A DNA stretch of 64,000 nt from Isoetes taiwanensis (lineage: Eukaryota > Streptophyta > Lycopodiopsida > Isoetales > Isoetaceae): positions 2,315,842-2,379,841 of the forward strand of contig JAJEKV010000030.1 in assembly GCA_021234155.1 (NCBI GenBank), read 5' to 3'. Positions 19,656 through 32,107 of this stretch are shown in pieces; within the stretch, counting starts at the first letter, position 1, and each line of letters opens with the position of its first letter. Below the pieces are notes generated by a model. That model worked only from the letters and a program-made list of their open reading frames with translations. It made no database searches and had not been told where the DNA came from. Made by a program: the position numbers and the translations under genes.

Positions 19656-22600
19656 TCTACTTACTTAAAAAGTTTTTGGGGGGTTTTTGCTGATGCCGGT
19701 GTCCCCTTTCCGGCCGCCAAAACTCACGCTTTTTTCCGGCAAAAACGCGTTTTCCGGCCAAACCTTTCTTTTCCGGCGTTCTTATCACTTTTTCCCCTTT
19801 TCAAAGCCGTTTTCCTCTAGCCCTCGAAATAATCATACACGAATTTTTTGAAACGGTTGAGAAGCGGACTTTCGGGCGGTGGATATCGCTTTGAAGATGG
19901 GGTCGGATCTTAAAGACGTTGCAGGCCACAAAGGTGTTTGCTTTGAGCTTTAGAGCGGTGCGGGATGCGACCGTGAATCGGTTGTTTCATCGGATAATTT
20001 TTTTCTCCATTCATCGCTGATTTTGGAGCAGGTAACGTTGTAACATCCTAAATCCTCCGGGACAAGCTTGAAGAAGTTCTTATCTCTTGCATTGGGCTCT
20101 TTCTTACTTACGTTTTTGGGCTTATTCTTTCTTGGGGATCTCAAGCTAATCGCCATAGCTAGCGGCTCGTGAGAAATCAAGATTAGAACAAATGTGGTTG
20201 CCGCTTGTTCAATCAAGGATCGCCATTTTTTGTGAATAGGTACTGGATTCGTGAGATAATTTTGAGGCTATGGCACATGACGGTGGCATCTTCTTTTCTT
20301 TTGAATAAGCGCCAATCGCCATCTATTCCACCCTATTTCTTTTTTTTTTTTTTTCCGCCCCTACTTTTGCTTTGTGCTTATCTATCCATTTCGTTTTTCT
20401 CGGTAAGCAATAGGTGACCCATCACGCTATCCATTCTAATCCATTCCGGTGTATTACAAGTTTCTATTTGGTCCGCATGTTTTCTGTTTTTGATGCGAGG
20501 TTTGTCTTAGTACCGAGGATTCAAATATGAGGATTCACTAATCCCAAGCAAAGCTCACTTCATCCTCAAAGAGTTTTAGACATTAGCTCATGCAACTTGA
20601 AGTTTTCTTTTGAATAAACATCACGCATGCTTTGATTACTTAAAGTTTTATTTGCAAAGAAAACCCGGATAACAAATTTGGAGCTTGGGGTGACATGCGG
20701 GGTAAGTTTTGCATTTTCTTTCGAAGTTGAATCTTGCTGTAAATTATTGCCTTCGTTAACCCGCTCCGCTTTTCTTCAGGCGAAACAGAGGATCTGAAGG
20801 AACACGTTTACAAATAGAAAAAATAGGGTGCACTTTTACTTCTCCATCTTCAACTTCTTCAAATGAGGTTGCTAGGGCATCTTCGATACATGCGAATCTA
20901 AATCTATGTATACCCCAGGTTTAATGTTTTGAATTTAATGTTATTGTTTTTCACAAATGGTTATAATAAAGGCGAGCATAGCATATTATGCACAAGTCTC
21001 AGGAGGATGTGGAAAGTCAAACATAAGAGCCTTCTTACTTTTATTTTCAATTTTGCAATTATTTTCCATCACCCTAACTCCGTTGTTAAAATTTGTGTGT
21101 TGTTGTAGGAGAGATGCAGAGAGAATTTTATGTTTTAGGCCATGTTACATGCAAGTAATGAGTCCGGGGCGGTGCAATCTAGCTTCTCCTTGGGAGGTGG
21201 TACGGTAGCATCATTTCATTACCTTTAAGATTGTTTTATTTGTTTCCAATTCATTTGATATATGTAATCGTTAAACTTCGGTTAATCGTTTGTGAACGAA
21301 AAAAAGTTTAATGATTGCATATGCGACTTCTTCTTGATTACTGGAGGTTTCATTTGCTTTAAGATAAGCTAGCTTTTGGAAGGTCCATTACACAAAGCAA
21401 GAAGAGCCATTGATCGAAGATGATGCCAATTTATGCCTCTCATTCACAAGAATTCAGAATTGTTTTAGATGTCCATAACGTTACTACAAAGGCATTCTTA
21501 GGTGAGGCTTTTGGATCTTGGCTTTCCTTGGTTCAATTTCTTTCTTTGGGTTTTCTTATGGGTTTTGAATTATTTTGGTTGTAGTGAGGGGTGGTTGTAG
21601 GTCTCAAGTTGTGCAGCCAAAATCCTGCAAGCAAGGTGAGAGTTTCTATAGAAAGCTTTTACTTGGTTTTATTTCTTGAAGCATAAGATATTAAAATACC
21701 ACCAGTGCAGAAGTGTTGTTTAGATAGGAAAACTCAAAATATGGAATGCCAACTCTGTTATACTGTTTTATCCCAATTTTTGTGCTCAACATTGTTTTTC
21801 AAAGTGCGTGGCCTTGACCGCATTTAGGAGGCGGGCTTTAACTTGCTTGCATCCTTATGTTTTTTTGTTGCAGATGATAGCAGAACCATTGTTCAAGGCA
21901 TTTTGTATCTTTTGGACTTTGCGAAGTAGGTTTGCTCCAGATTCTTCGTGATTTCTTCTCAAAGCATGTGCATCTCAGCTGGCCCAAACATGTAGTATCT
22001 TTTAGTTCCATTATGTTTTTGGTTAAGTTTCTATTATCTCTAGCAGTCCCAAGGAGTTTCCAGGCATACATTCATTCATTTTCATTTAGTTAAAGCATTG
22101 TATGCTATTTCGAATGGATTCTAATTTGAAGATGGTACTTTTATTTTGTATGGAGTCAATCGGGAAGCCACACGAATGTTGACAAAAAGAAGAAAGGATG
22201 GGGTCTATTGCATCAATCACTTTCTCAACTTATCAATTACTTTTCTCATGTCTACTAGATTTACTTTGCCAGGAACACCTAACTGTATTAGCATGTCCTG
22301 CAATAACTTGCTATAGATTTCTAGAGAAAGCTTTGGGAGCTACGAGGATGCTAAAATTTGGATTCTGAGAACATTGTTCAACAAGAAGATGGGGTTTTAT
22401 AAAACCATCATGGTGCCATTATGTGCCTACTGTCACAATTCTAGGAATAGAACCAGGCAATGCAAGAGATGTTGGTTATGACACTAATTTTAAAATTGAC
22501 TACACTCAAGTTTAGACTTGCAAGTTGGAGTCGTTATTTGTAACTGCAGCAAACTCGGTCTCTTGGAAAGCGTAAAGCATAACTTGATTCTCTATATATG

Positions 22601-23605
22601 GCAATGCAAAATCTTTTTCTTATGGCACTAATCAGAAGTTGTATCGAATTCGATGTAAGTTGGAAAACCTATTGTCATTTTGTAAGTGCAATCTTTGGAA
22701 AATACTATAGCACTTTGTCTTCTCAGCACTCTTTAAGTTCTTTTTGTCATTTCACATGATAACGATGTATATTGGAGCTCTACTTGATAACTGATAATTG
22801 CAAATATATCAAGAGAGCATCAGACATGTAATATTTCAGCAATGTTTCAGCAAGTGCAATAATACCCTCTTTAAGTTTCCTAAATTTTATGTTGCAGCAT
22901 GCAAGCAAAGTGCTTTTACATTTTGGTTTTTAATGTTTTTCAAATTACAAGTTTGGATGTAAGCAGCATTATGTATCTTTTGTTTTTTAGATAGCAATTA
23001 TAGGGAAAACTTTGAGTTGTCTGTTGAAAGAGGAGCTTGGGCTACTCATCGAAATAATGAGTGGAAGCGAAGCCTTAAAGTTATGACAATGTCATCTTTA
23101 TTTTCTCAGTGAGCGAAACATGTCATTTTTAGGTTGTTTAGGTATCTGATTCTATTATACGAGCCTACATTCGGGATGAGTTGTCTGACGTGCTTGATAG
23201 TCGTGAGACATCGTGGGCAGTTCAAATCAATGACTTGCTCGTGCATTTCGCTTTTACCCCGGGTAAGATATTATCTGTTGGTAGTGATGTGCGCCATGTG
23301 GAGATGCATATTTAGAGTTCCGCCATGAACTAAAGTATACCAATGAACCAAAACGAAATTTTGTGTTTTGCATTTATGTACCTATTTTTTGTTGAATTAA
23401 CTTAACTACTCTTCTGAAATCCATAAACACAAAGTTAATACATTGATGATACTGCTCTTAAACAATTTCAAGAACAAAACCACAAAAGCAAAAAATGTTC
23501 ATTCTTGCCAATATCAACATGTGTTGTTGTCGAAGTTGCACTTACGGATGTTAAAAAGTCGAGTAAAAATACATGTCAGGACATTAGCCCGGCAACGCCG
23601 GGCAC
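19656..23605 (+). mobile_element. Helitron unit H1 (short form, plus strand)
   Basis: The 5' terminus TCTACTTACTTAAAAAG starts at 19656, preceded by A as expected for insertion between A and T. The 3' hairpin GCCCGGC-AAC-GCCGGGC is at 23587-23603, but the final CTAG is lost (GGGCAC then TTATTGCC). At about 3.95 kb it is the basic form without the gene-capture module; both module sites are empty (near 20550 and 23465). No Rep or helicase is encoded, so it is non-autonomous. Orientation is opposite to the array that follows. Confidence 0.85.
22991..23315 (+). pseudogene. Captured 3' exons of an unidentified gene (H1 copy)
   Basis: After an acceptor TTTTTTAG at 22990 the reading is NYRENFELSVERGAWATHRN, then NEWKRSLKVM. 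After TTGTTTAG at 23141 a 57-codon exon ending in TAG (23313-23315) reads VSDSIIRAYIRDELSDVLDS and ends GKILSVGSDVRHVEMHI. Both have protein-like composition and splice-like borders, in the sense direction of the Helitron; the donor joining them is uncertain. I do not recognise the family. Another frame of the last exon is also open (64 codons) but looks less protein-like. Equivalent sequence is in H3, H4, H5, H6, H8 and H9. Confidence 0.45.
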
Positions 23606-25047
23606 TTATTGCCAGCCAGCATCACATATAATCATATGTCGTCCACCTTTTGTTTACTTACATCATAAGAACATTGCACCATAATTAGATTGAAAAATTC
23701 TAAACATATACAGATGCTTGACATTGAAATGCATTGTCCACATGGTAAGACTTGAACTATAATAACTTCGAACAATTTTTAAAGTAAAAACCATGAAAGA
23801 GACAAATTTAAATTTAGCATACCAGGTAGATGAAGATGCAGCCAGCAGCAGAAGTTGCAGAAGATAAGCTGGTCAAAGAAGCAAGCTACCATTTCCATTC
23901 CTTTTCCATTTACCTAAGAATGGGCCCTATGGAAGAATGGGACTTGCCACTCTTGCAGCAAGCAAGAACTTGAGAACCGATTTCAGGTGCCGAAATCCAG
24001 AGAGACGAACCCAAAGACGGTGCTTTTCTTGGGTGAAAGCTTAGAAATGGCCTTGCACCAACAAATCTTACCTAATTCTAAAACGAAAAAGAATAGATCT
24101 CATATGCATGCCTTCAAAATGAAGGACGTATGATACTTCTGAGGCAAGTATCCAGCATTGAACATCGTTTGAAGCTGAAGAAAGAGGCGACTACATAAAG
24201 TATTTCTGTGAAACACATTGCAAGCAACACTAAGCAAAACATCGAAGGAAATCGAAACTCCAAATTTCTAAATAGTTGATTTAAAGTCCAAATTTTATTA
24301 AACCTATCTTTGGGCATAGATTAAATGCAAACATACACGGTATTTTTCATTTAATCATAAAAAGTAACCCTTCCATCAGTTTGGTGGCAGTATATCGGTA
24401 TTTCCACTTTAATCATAAAAAAGTGGCTAATATTCTGCAAATGCCTTGAAGTATCTGTTAGACAACAATCGAAAGCAATTGTGATAAACCTTGTTCATGG
24501 ACATGCATTGGCAACTCTCACACGCACATGTCCTCTCGCAAACAAAACAAATGAGAATGACAAACTATGAAATATTGGAAAGGAACCATATAGACTAACA
24601 CAAACATTTCAAGAAAAAAGAATGGGAGGAAAATATGTGTAACCTTTCCTATCAGAGGCAGAAAATCCGATGTCTTTGGCAGTGTGCCATTCAAATGGCT
24701 TAGTAGAATAGATACGAATCATTGAATGTAAAAGATTAACGTCTTGCTTGTTTGTTGCCAAAACTCCTCTAGAGCCTACAAAATATGGCTTAAACATGTT
24801 AGCAAAGCAAGAACTAAGAAAAAATAGAGGTTTAAACCCTTAAAGATTTAAGATACATTTGCTTCGGCAGATTTTTGGTCGTAGGTGTCTAGATGTAGAG
24901 CTCCACTCTTCATGGACGTTGGCACCCTCGTTGAAATGCAGATGGATTTGCATGTTTCGATAAGAAGAAAATACCAAATAAAATAGAAGGAGAATCTCCA
25001 CCCGCAGTGTGTGAAACCTAAGATGGAATGGAGCAAAAACGCCTTAC
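23606..25047. other. Spacer between H1 and the array; one exon-like segment
   Basis: Unrelated to the Helitron. On the minus strand 24775-24644 has an acceptor (TTTTGTAG) and donor (AAAG|GTTACA) around 44 codons reading SRGVLATNKQDVNLLHSM and TKPFEWHTAKDIGFSASDRK. It looks like a real internal exon of an unidentified protein, but no partner exon was found. The rest is AT-rich and featureless. Confidence 0.35.
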
Positions 25048-25517
25048 GGAGATCCCGAAGAAAGAATAAGCCCAAACAACGTAAGTAAGAAAGAGCCCAA
25101 TGCAAGAGATAAGAACTTCTTCAAGCTTGTCAGGAGGATTTAGGATGTTACAACGTTACTCCGCCCAAATATCAACGATGAATGGGAAAAAAATTATCCG
25201 ATGGAAACAATCGATTCACGTGCCGCATCCCGCGACCGTCTCTAAGCTCCAAGCAAACACCTTGTGGCCTGCGAACGCCTTTAAGCTTCGACCCCATCTT
25301 CAAAGCGATATCCACCGCCCGAGAAGTCCACTTCTCAAAAGCGTTTCAAAAATTTCGTATGATGATTATTTCGAGGGCTTAGAGGAAAACGGCTTTGAAA
25401 AGGGAAAAAGTGATAAGAAAGGAAAACGCTTTTTTGCCGGAAAAAGCGTTACATCCGGCAGCCGGAAAGGGACACCGGCGTGAGAGAGAAAGGGCAAAAA
25501 CTTTTTAAGTAAGTAGA
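25048..25517 (-). mobile_element. Helitron unit H2, 5' fragment only
   Basis: The 5' terminus TCTACTTACTT (complement of 25517-25507) is intact and abuts the CTAG of H3. Similarity to the other units stops at about 25048, roughly 470 bp in. This is the left end of the head-to-tail array. Confidence 0.8.
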
Positions 25518-28500
25518 CTAGTAAACGTGTGCCCGGCGTTGCCGGGCTAATGTCCTGACATGTATTTTTACTCGACTTTTTAACATCCGTAAGTGCAACT
25601 TCGACAACAACACATGTTGATATTGGCAAGAATGAACATTTTTTGCTTTTGTGGTTTTGTTCTTGAAATTGTTTAAGAGCAGTATCATCAATGTATTAAC
25701 TTTGTGTTTATGGATTTTTAAGAGTAGTTAAGTTAATTCAACAAAAATAGGTACATAAATGCAAAACACAAAATTTCGTTTTTGGTTCATTGGTATACTT
25801 TAGTTCATGACGGAACTCTAAATATGCATCTCCACATGGCGCACATCACTACCAACAGATAATATCTTACCCGGGGTAAAAGCGAAATGCACGAGCAAGT
25901 CATTGATTTGAACTGCCCACGATGTCTCACGACTATCAAGCACGTCAGACAACTCATCCCGAATGTAGGCTCGTATAATAGAATCAGATACCTAAACAAC
26001 CTAAAAATGACATGTTTCGCTCACTGAGAAAATAAAGATGACATTGTCATAACTTTAAGGCTTCGCTTCCACTCATTATTTCGATGAGTAGCCCAAGCTC
26101 CTCTTTCAACAGACAACTCAAAGTTTTCCCTATAATTGCTACTATTGACAATAAAGTATCTAAAAAACAAAAGATACATAATGCTGCTTACATCCAAACT
26201 TGTAATTTGAAAACATTAAAACCAAAATGTAAAAGCACTTTGCTTGCATGTTTGCAACATAAAATTTAGGAAACTTAAAGAGGGTATTATTGCACTTTTG
26301 AAACATTGCTGAAATATTACATGTCCGATGCTCTCTTGATATATTTGCAATTATCGGTTAGTAGAGCTCCAATATACATCGTTATCATGTGAAATGACAA
26401 AAAGAACTTAAAGAGTGCTGAGAAGACAAAGTGCTATAGTATTTTCCAAAGATTGCACTTACAAAAATGACAATAGGTTTTCCAACTTACATCAGAATTC
26501 AGATACAACTTCTGAATTAGTGCCATAAGAAAAAGGTTTTGCATTGCCATATATAGAGAATCCAAGTTATGCTTTACGCTTTCTGACCGAGTTTGCTGTG
26601 AAGCATACAAATAACGACTCCAACTTGCAAGTCTAAACTTGAGTGTAGTCAATTTTAAAATTAGTGTCATAACCAACATCTCTTGCATTGCCTGGTTCTA
26701 TTCCTAGAATTGTGACAGTAGGCACATAATGGCACCATGATGGTTTTATAAAACCCCATCTTCTTGTTGAACAATGTTCTCAGAATCCAAATTTTAGCAT
26801 CCTCGTAGCTCCCAAAGCTTTCTCTAGAAATCTATAGCAAGTTATTGCAGGACATGCTAATACAGTTAGGTGTTCCTGGCAAAGTAAATCTAGTAGACAT
26901 GAGAAAAGTAATTGATAAGTTGAGAAAGTGATTGATGCAATAGACCCCATCCTTTCTTCTTTTTGTCAACATTCAGGTGGCTTGATCACTCCATACAAAA
27001 TAAAAGTACCATCTTCAAATTAGAATCCATTTCAAATAGCATACAATGCTTTAACTAAATGAAAATGAATGAATGTATGCCTGGAAACTCCTTGGGACTG
27101 CTAGAGATAATAGAAACTTAACCAAAAACATAATGGAACTAAAAGATACTACATGTTTGGGCCAGCTGAGATGCACATGCTTTGAGAAGAAATCACTTAA
27201 GAATCTGAGCAAACCTACTTTCAAGAAAGTCCAAAAGATACAAAATGCCTTGAACAATGGTTACGCTATCATCCGCAACAAAAACATAAGGATGCAAGCA
27301 AGTTAAAGCCCGCCTCCTAAATGCGGTCAAGGCCACGCACTTTGAAAAACAATGTTGAGCACAAAATTGGGATAAAACAGTATAACAGAGTTGGCATTCC
27401 ATATTTTGAGTTTTCCTATCTAAACAACACTTCTGCACTGGTGGTATTTTAATATCTTATGCTTCAAGAAATAAAACCAAGTAAAAGCTTTCTATAGAAA
27501 CTCTCACCTTGCTTGCAGGATTTTGGCTGCACAACTTGAGACCTACAACCACCCCTCACTACAACCAAAATAATTCAAAACCCATAAGAAAACCAAAGAA
27601 AGCGTAAATTGAACCAAGGAAAGCCAAGATCCAAAAAGCCTCACCTAAGAATGCCTTTGTAGTAAAGTTATGGACATCTAAAACAATTCTGAATTCTTGT
27701 GAATGAGAGGCATAAATTGGCATCATCTTCTGATCAATGGCTCTTCTTGCTTTGTGTAATGGACCTTCCAAAAGCTAGCTTATCTTAAAGCAAATGAAAC
27801 CTCCCCGTAATCAAGAAGAAGTCGCATATGCAATCATTAAACTTTTTTTCGTTCACAAACGATTAACCGAAGTTTAACGATTACATATATCAAATGAATT
27901 GGAAACAAATAAAACAATCTTAAAGGTAATGAAATGATGCTACGTACCACTGCCTCCACAGAAGCTAGATTGCACCGCCCGGGACTCATTACTTGCCAGA
28001 TAACATGGCCTAAAACATAAAATTCTCTCAAGATCTCTCCTACAACAACACACAAATTTTAACAACGGAGTTAGGGTGATGGAAAATAATTGCAAAATTG
28101 AAAATAAAAGTAAGAAGGCTCTTATGTTTGTTGCTCACATCCTCCTTGTGCATAATATGCTATGCTCACCTTTATTATAACCATTTGTGAAAAACAATAA
28201 CATTAAATTCAAAACATTAAACCCGGGGTATACATAGATTTAGATTCGCATGTATCTGAAGATGCCCCCTAGCAACCTCATTTGAAGAAGTTGAAGATGG
28301 AGAAGTAAAAAGTGCACCCTATTTTTCTATTTGTAAACGTGTTCCTTCAGATCCTCTGTTTGCGGCCCAAGAAAAAGCGCATAAAGTTAACAGTAAGGCA
28401 ATAATTTACAGCAAGATTCAACTCTAAAGAAAATGCAAAACTTACCGCAGATGTCACCCCCAAGCTCCAAATTGTTATCCGGTTTTTTTGCTGCAAATAA

Positions 28501-29311
28501 AACTTTAAGAATCAAAGCATGCGTGATGTTTATTCAAAAGAAAACTTCAAGTTGCATGAGCTAATGTCTAAAACTCTTTGAGGATGAAGTCGAGCTTTTT
28601 TTGGAATATGTAGCATAATAAGGGGGGTTTTTTGTGTTTTTGCACGCTTTTCACAAAGGTTTTCCTAAGATTTCATGGCGTGATTCGAATGGATGTACTA
28701 ATGCGTACATCTAGAGTGCACCATTTCTTAGTCGTTGATTTAGCTTTTTTTTTTTCAATGGTCCAACATCCAAGGGCTCACAACAAAAGCCCTCTTTTTA
28801 TTTTAGGGGCTGAACATGCAAGCCTCGCGTGGATAAAGGTGGCATTCTTGCAAAAATTAATGTTCTTGTGATCGAGTGGAAACAGATTTGGAGTGGCGAG
28901 ATGATGATGCGGCCCGACTTGCAAAATTTGTCATCCGTCTCCTTGTAGATGCTTCCTCTTATATTTTAGGGTTTAGGGCAAGACTCAACGCCAGCGTGAG
29001 CATTCGTGGATTGAAGCAAAATCGAATAACGGATTTGTGATGCTACCATGGCTCGACTTGCAAAATTTGTCATCCGTCTCCTTGTAGATGCTTTTCTTTC
29101 ACTATTTTCCATGGCTGTTCTTGCAGATTCGTGGGAGACAGGTAAAGTGATTGGAGCATGTTACATAGATAAGCAAAGATCGGGTAGCTTGAGGAAATGC
29201 TATGGGGCTTAAATCATCGGAGGTGGCCAACATCGAGTAGCTATTGAATGCTTTTTGCCTCGCAAGGCCTTCCGGCCTAGCTTGCCCCTGTTTGATCTCG
29301 AACCACCTATG

Positions 29312-29720
29312 GCATTGGGTAAACTGAAGTTAGTGTTGGAGTATGCTTTACGTAAACATCCAAAGATTACAAAATGGTGCCGTGGGCATGTGGTGAAGAT
29401 CGTTACCGCATCAAAATTATTACTTTTACTCTCCTCTTTGCTTGCAAAAGTTGTAGTTATCATGTTTGGGGGGCAGATATGATATCTTTGATGAAAGGTA
29501 ATAAAGTCTTTCCCGAGCAAGAATTATCCGCATTAGGCAAAATTGCGTAAAAGCTTGGCAACTTGACTTTCGCTCTATTCATTGTTAGTAAACTTGAACT
29601 TTCAATTCTTCCTTCCGCGGTTATTCTGTATGATTGAGAAAGGACCGAGAGGATCAATCTTGGACGGAACAACAATATATGGAAGCAATCCTTTTGTGTT
29701 GGCGGTTGTTGAACACCGCT
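29312..29720 (+). pseudogene. Captured fragment: STAND/NB-ARC-like P-loop NTPase (H3)
   Basis: Plus-strand reading in broken frames. The cleaner H7 copy shows GKTELVLEYAYRNIQHYK and VLWVQGEDRYLHQNYLTLSS, the P-loop and following strand of the plant NTPase group typified by Arabidopsis At5g56220. A downstream part has GKIAEKLGNLTFALFIVSKL and LSILPSRLLQMI. In H3 frames are broken by indels. It is antisense to the Helitron strand. Confidence 0.7.
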
Positions 29721-30074
29721 TTAACCTTAAGTGAACAGTGGCTATAAACATGGCTTGGAGTATGTGGGCCGGGGCTCCAGTCCCATCCCCTAAAACCCGC
29801 TGGCTTGTATTCGCTGCAGAGTGTGGAAGAAAAAACCGGTTTGAAATTAATGGAATGGTGTAAAAACCGCCAAGGTTCTTTGTTATGCTCTGAACATAAA
29901 AAAGGATATCCAAGCCGGGCTTGCTCCTACCATACTTAGTGTTGCTCCATATGCGACCGTGTGCACCGCTTTAGTTGTATGGCTTCAATTCAGAATGTTA
30001 TGTGATGCCCTAGGGAGTACATATGTTCTTTGGTTCCAAATTTTTTGATTGAGCCTGCAACTTTTTTCTTACAG

Positions 30075-30209
30075 GTTCAGCTTCTACAACAGTTGAAATT
30101 TGAAGAAAATTTATTAAGTGGGCTAGAAATCAGCACAGTAGATGGGTTTCAAGGCCGAGAGAAAGAAGCAATTATTATTTCTATGGTTCGTTCAAATGCT
30201 CTACGAGAG
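30075..30209 (+). pseudogene. Captured exon: IGHMBP2/SMUBP2-like SF1 helicase (H3)
   Basis: One intact 135-bp exon with acceptor (TTTTTTCTTACAG) and donor (GAG|GTGAGC). Its 45 codons include [20 protein letters not shown], helicase motif V (DGFQGRE) and the approach to motif VI of UPF1-like SF1 helicases. The preceding VQLLQQLKF...LEIST fits IGHMBP2-type proteins. It is only one exon, so no activity is expected. Confidence 0.85.
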
Positions 30210-30249
30210 GTGAGCAGCAAATATTTTCTGTATGTGAAGTTCTTTCAAG

Positions 30250-30802
30250 TTAGCACCTGCACACGAGGAACATGTCTTAACTGTTGGAGGATATGGTGGC
30301 GTTGGAAGACATGCACGATTATCTGATACCTTACTACTTGACCAATTCAATGGGACTATCAAACATTTGGATACTATTGAGCCACCTTCTCCAAGAATGG
30401 GACAGGGGGCTTTTGTCTTAGGTGATAAGATGTGGGTGATAGGTGGGAGGGAGGATCCAAGCACCCCTCTCCAAGAAGTTATGGTCCTTGACATAGATAT
30501 GTTGTAGGCATCGCCATGCAGGTGCATCGCTTGGTTCAAGAATCTACATTCATGGGGGTTGAGGAAGATCTGTAGCTTATGGTGACCTGCGAGTGTTGGA
30601 TACCCACTTGAGACATTGGTCATTACTTGAATGTAGAGGCAACATACCATTTCCACGGTATTCACATTCATTAATTGCAATTGGTAACAAACTTTACACG
30701 TTTGGTGGATTTGATGGCGCCATTATCTTTGGTGATATTTATATGTTTGACATCTCCACATGTACATGGACGAAGGAGACCACAATTGGTGGCAAATTCT
30801 AA
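30250..30802 (+). pseudogene. Captured fragment: kelch domain of TYW2/3/4-like protein (H3)
   Basis: Several kelch blades are readable: [40 protein letters not shown] followed by GGREDP, RHRHAGASLGSRIYIHGG, YGDLRVLDTHLRHWSLLEC, HSLIAIGNKLYTFGGFDG and FGDIYMFDISTCTWTKE. Order and text fit the kelch section of plant tRNA wybutosine-synthesising protein 2/3/4. A stop after LDIDML and a shift near 30560 interrupt it; the last blade ends in TAA. The methyltransferase domains are absent. It follows the IGHMBP2-like exon after about 40 bp, so the two gene pieces are fused as Helitron passengers. Confidence 0.82.
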
Positions 30803-30968
30803 AATATTTTTTATAACTTGAGTATGTGGTGCAGCACCATAGTTTTTTTTCAATGCGTTTATCTTGTTTTCTTTGTCTGATTTTGTTAGGGCCCGAAGGG
30901 CCCAAATTTTTTTTTTTTTAACTACTAAAGATATAACTAATCAAAGAACATTATTAATATAAACTATT

Positions 30969-31221
30969 GCATCCAACACATTTAAATGAAAATCCCCCTG
31001 AAACCCCCTTTGGTTTGGGTGTATATTCACACGGGGGGTTACGTAGGGCAACGAGAGCTGTCGGATAGGCATATTTGCCCTTTATTCCAAGATCTGGACC
31101 GTACATAGCGATCCTCGTTTGTGGGGTATGCTTGTACAAGTTTATGTATACTGTATATTGAGGTTTGCAAAATACTATAAGATTTGAGGGAATGTACTTA
31201 ATGGCGTTAATTTTGTACATG
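30969..31221. mobile_element. MITE remnant in module (H3), one TIR, flipped interior
   Basis: The left inverted repeat GCATCCAACACATTTAAATG is present. The interior runs in the opposite orientation to the H6 copy, and the sequence stops at GTACATG before the second inverted repeat, joining TAGTGAATCC of the Helitron. Confidence 0.6.
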
Positions 31222-32107
31222 TAGTGAATCCTCATATTTGAATCTCGGTACTAAGACAAACCCCGCATCAAAAAAAGAAAACATATCACGGACCAAATAG
31301 AAACTTGTAATACCCGAATGGATTAGAATGGATAAAAATAGATGGGTCCCGCTATTGCTTACCATAAAACGAAATGGATAGATAAGCACAAAGCAAAAAG
31401 TAGGGGCCGACCAAAAAAAAGAAATAGGGTGGAATAGATGGCGATTGGCGCTTATTCGAAAGAAAAGAAGATGCCACCGCCATGTGCCATAGCCTCAAAA
31501 ATTATCTCCGGGAATCCAAAGACCTATTCACAAAAAATGGCGATCCTTGATTGAACAACCGGCAACCACATTTGTTCTAATCTTGATTTTTGCCGAGCCG
31601 CTTAGCTATGGCGTTTTGAGATCCCAAGAAAGAATAAGCCCAAAAACGTAAGTAAGAAAGAGCCCAATGCAAGAGATAAGAACTTCTTCAAGCTTGTCCG
31701 GAGGATTTAGGATGTTACAACGTTACCGCCTCCAACATCATCGGCGATGAATGGAGAAAAAAATTATCTCGATGAAACAATCGATTCACGGTGTCGCGAT
31801 CCCCGCGACCGCTCTAAGCTCCAAGCAAACACCTTGTGGCCTGCAACGCCTTTAAGATCCGACCCCATCTTCAAAGCGATATCCACCGCCCGAGAAGTCC
31901 GCTTCTCAACCGTTTCAAAAAATTTCAGATGATTATTTCGGGAGGGCTTAGAGGAAAACGGCTTTGAAAAGGGGAAAAGTGATAAGAACGCCCGAAAAGA
32001 AAGGTTTGGCCGAAAAACGTTTTTTGGTAGAAAAGCGTGAGTTTTGGCGGCCTACCGGAAAGGGACACCGCATCGCAAAAACCCCAAAAACTTTTTAAGT
32101 AAGTAGA

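Larger units (their letters stand above)
25518..32107 (-). mobile_element. Helitron unit H3, long form, module at site Y
   Basis: The 3' end is CTAG (25518-25521) with a perfect hairpin at 25531-25547. The 5' end TC is at 32107, abutting H4. Length is 6590 bp. Compared with short units it carries an extra 2.6 kb module between about 28605 and 31221, inserted about 880 bp from the 5' terminus (site Y), between AGCTTTTTTTGGA and TAGTGAATCC. Site X near 25671 is empty. It encodes no transposition protein. Confidence 0.88.

Noticed and set aside
23134-23328. 64-codon Cys/Leu-rich frame repeated in many Helitron units
   Set aside because: The overlapping frame VSDSIIRAYIRDEL... has better protein composition and a sensible stop; the Cys-rich frame is probably its shadow.
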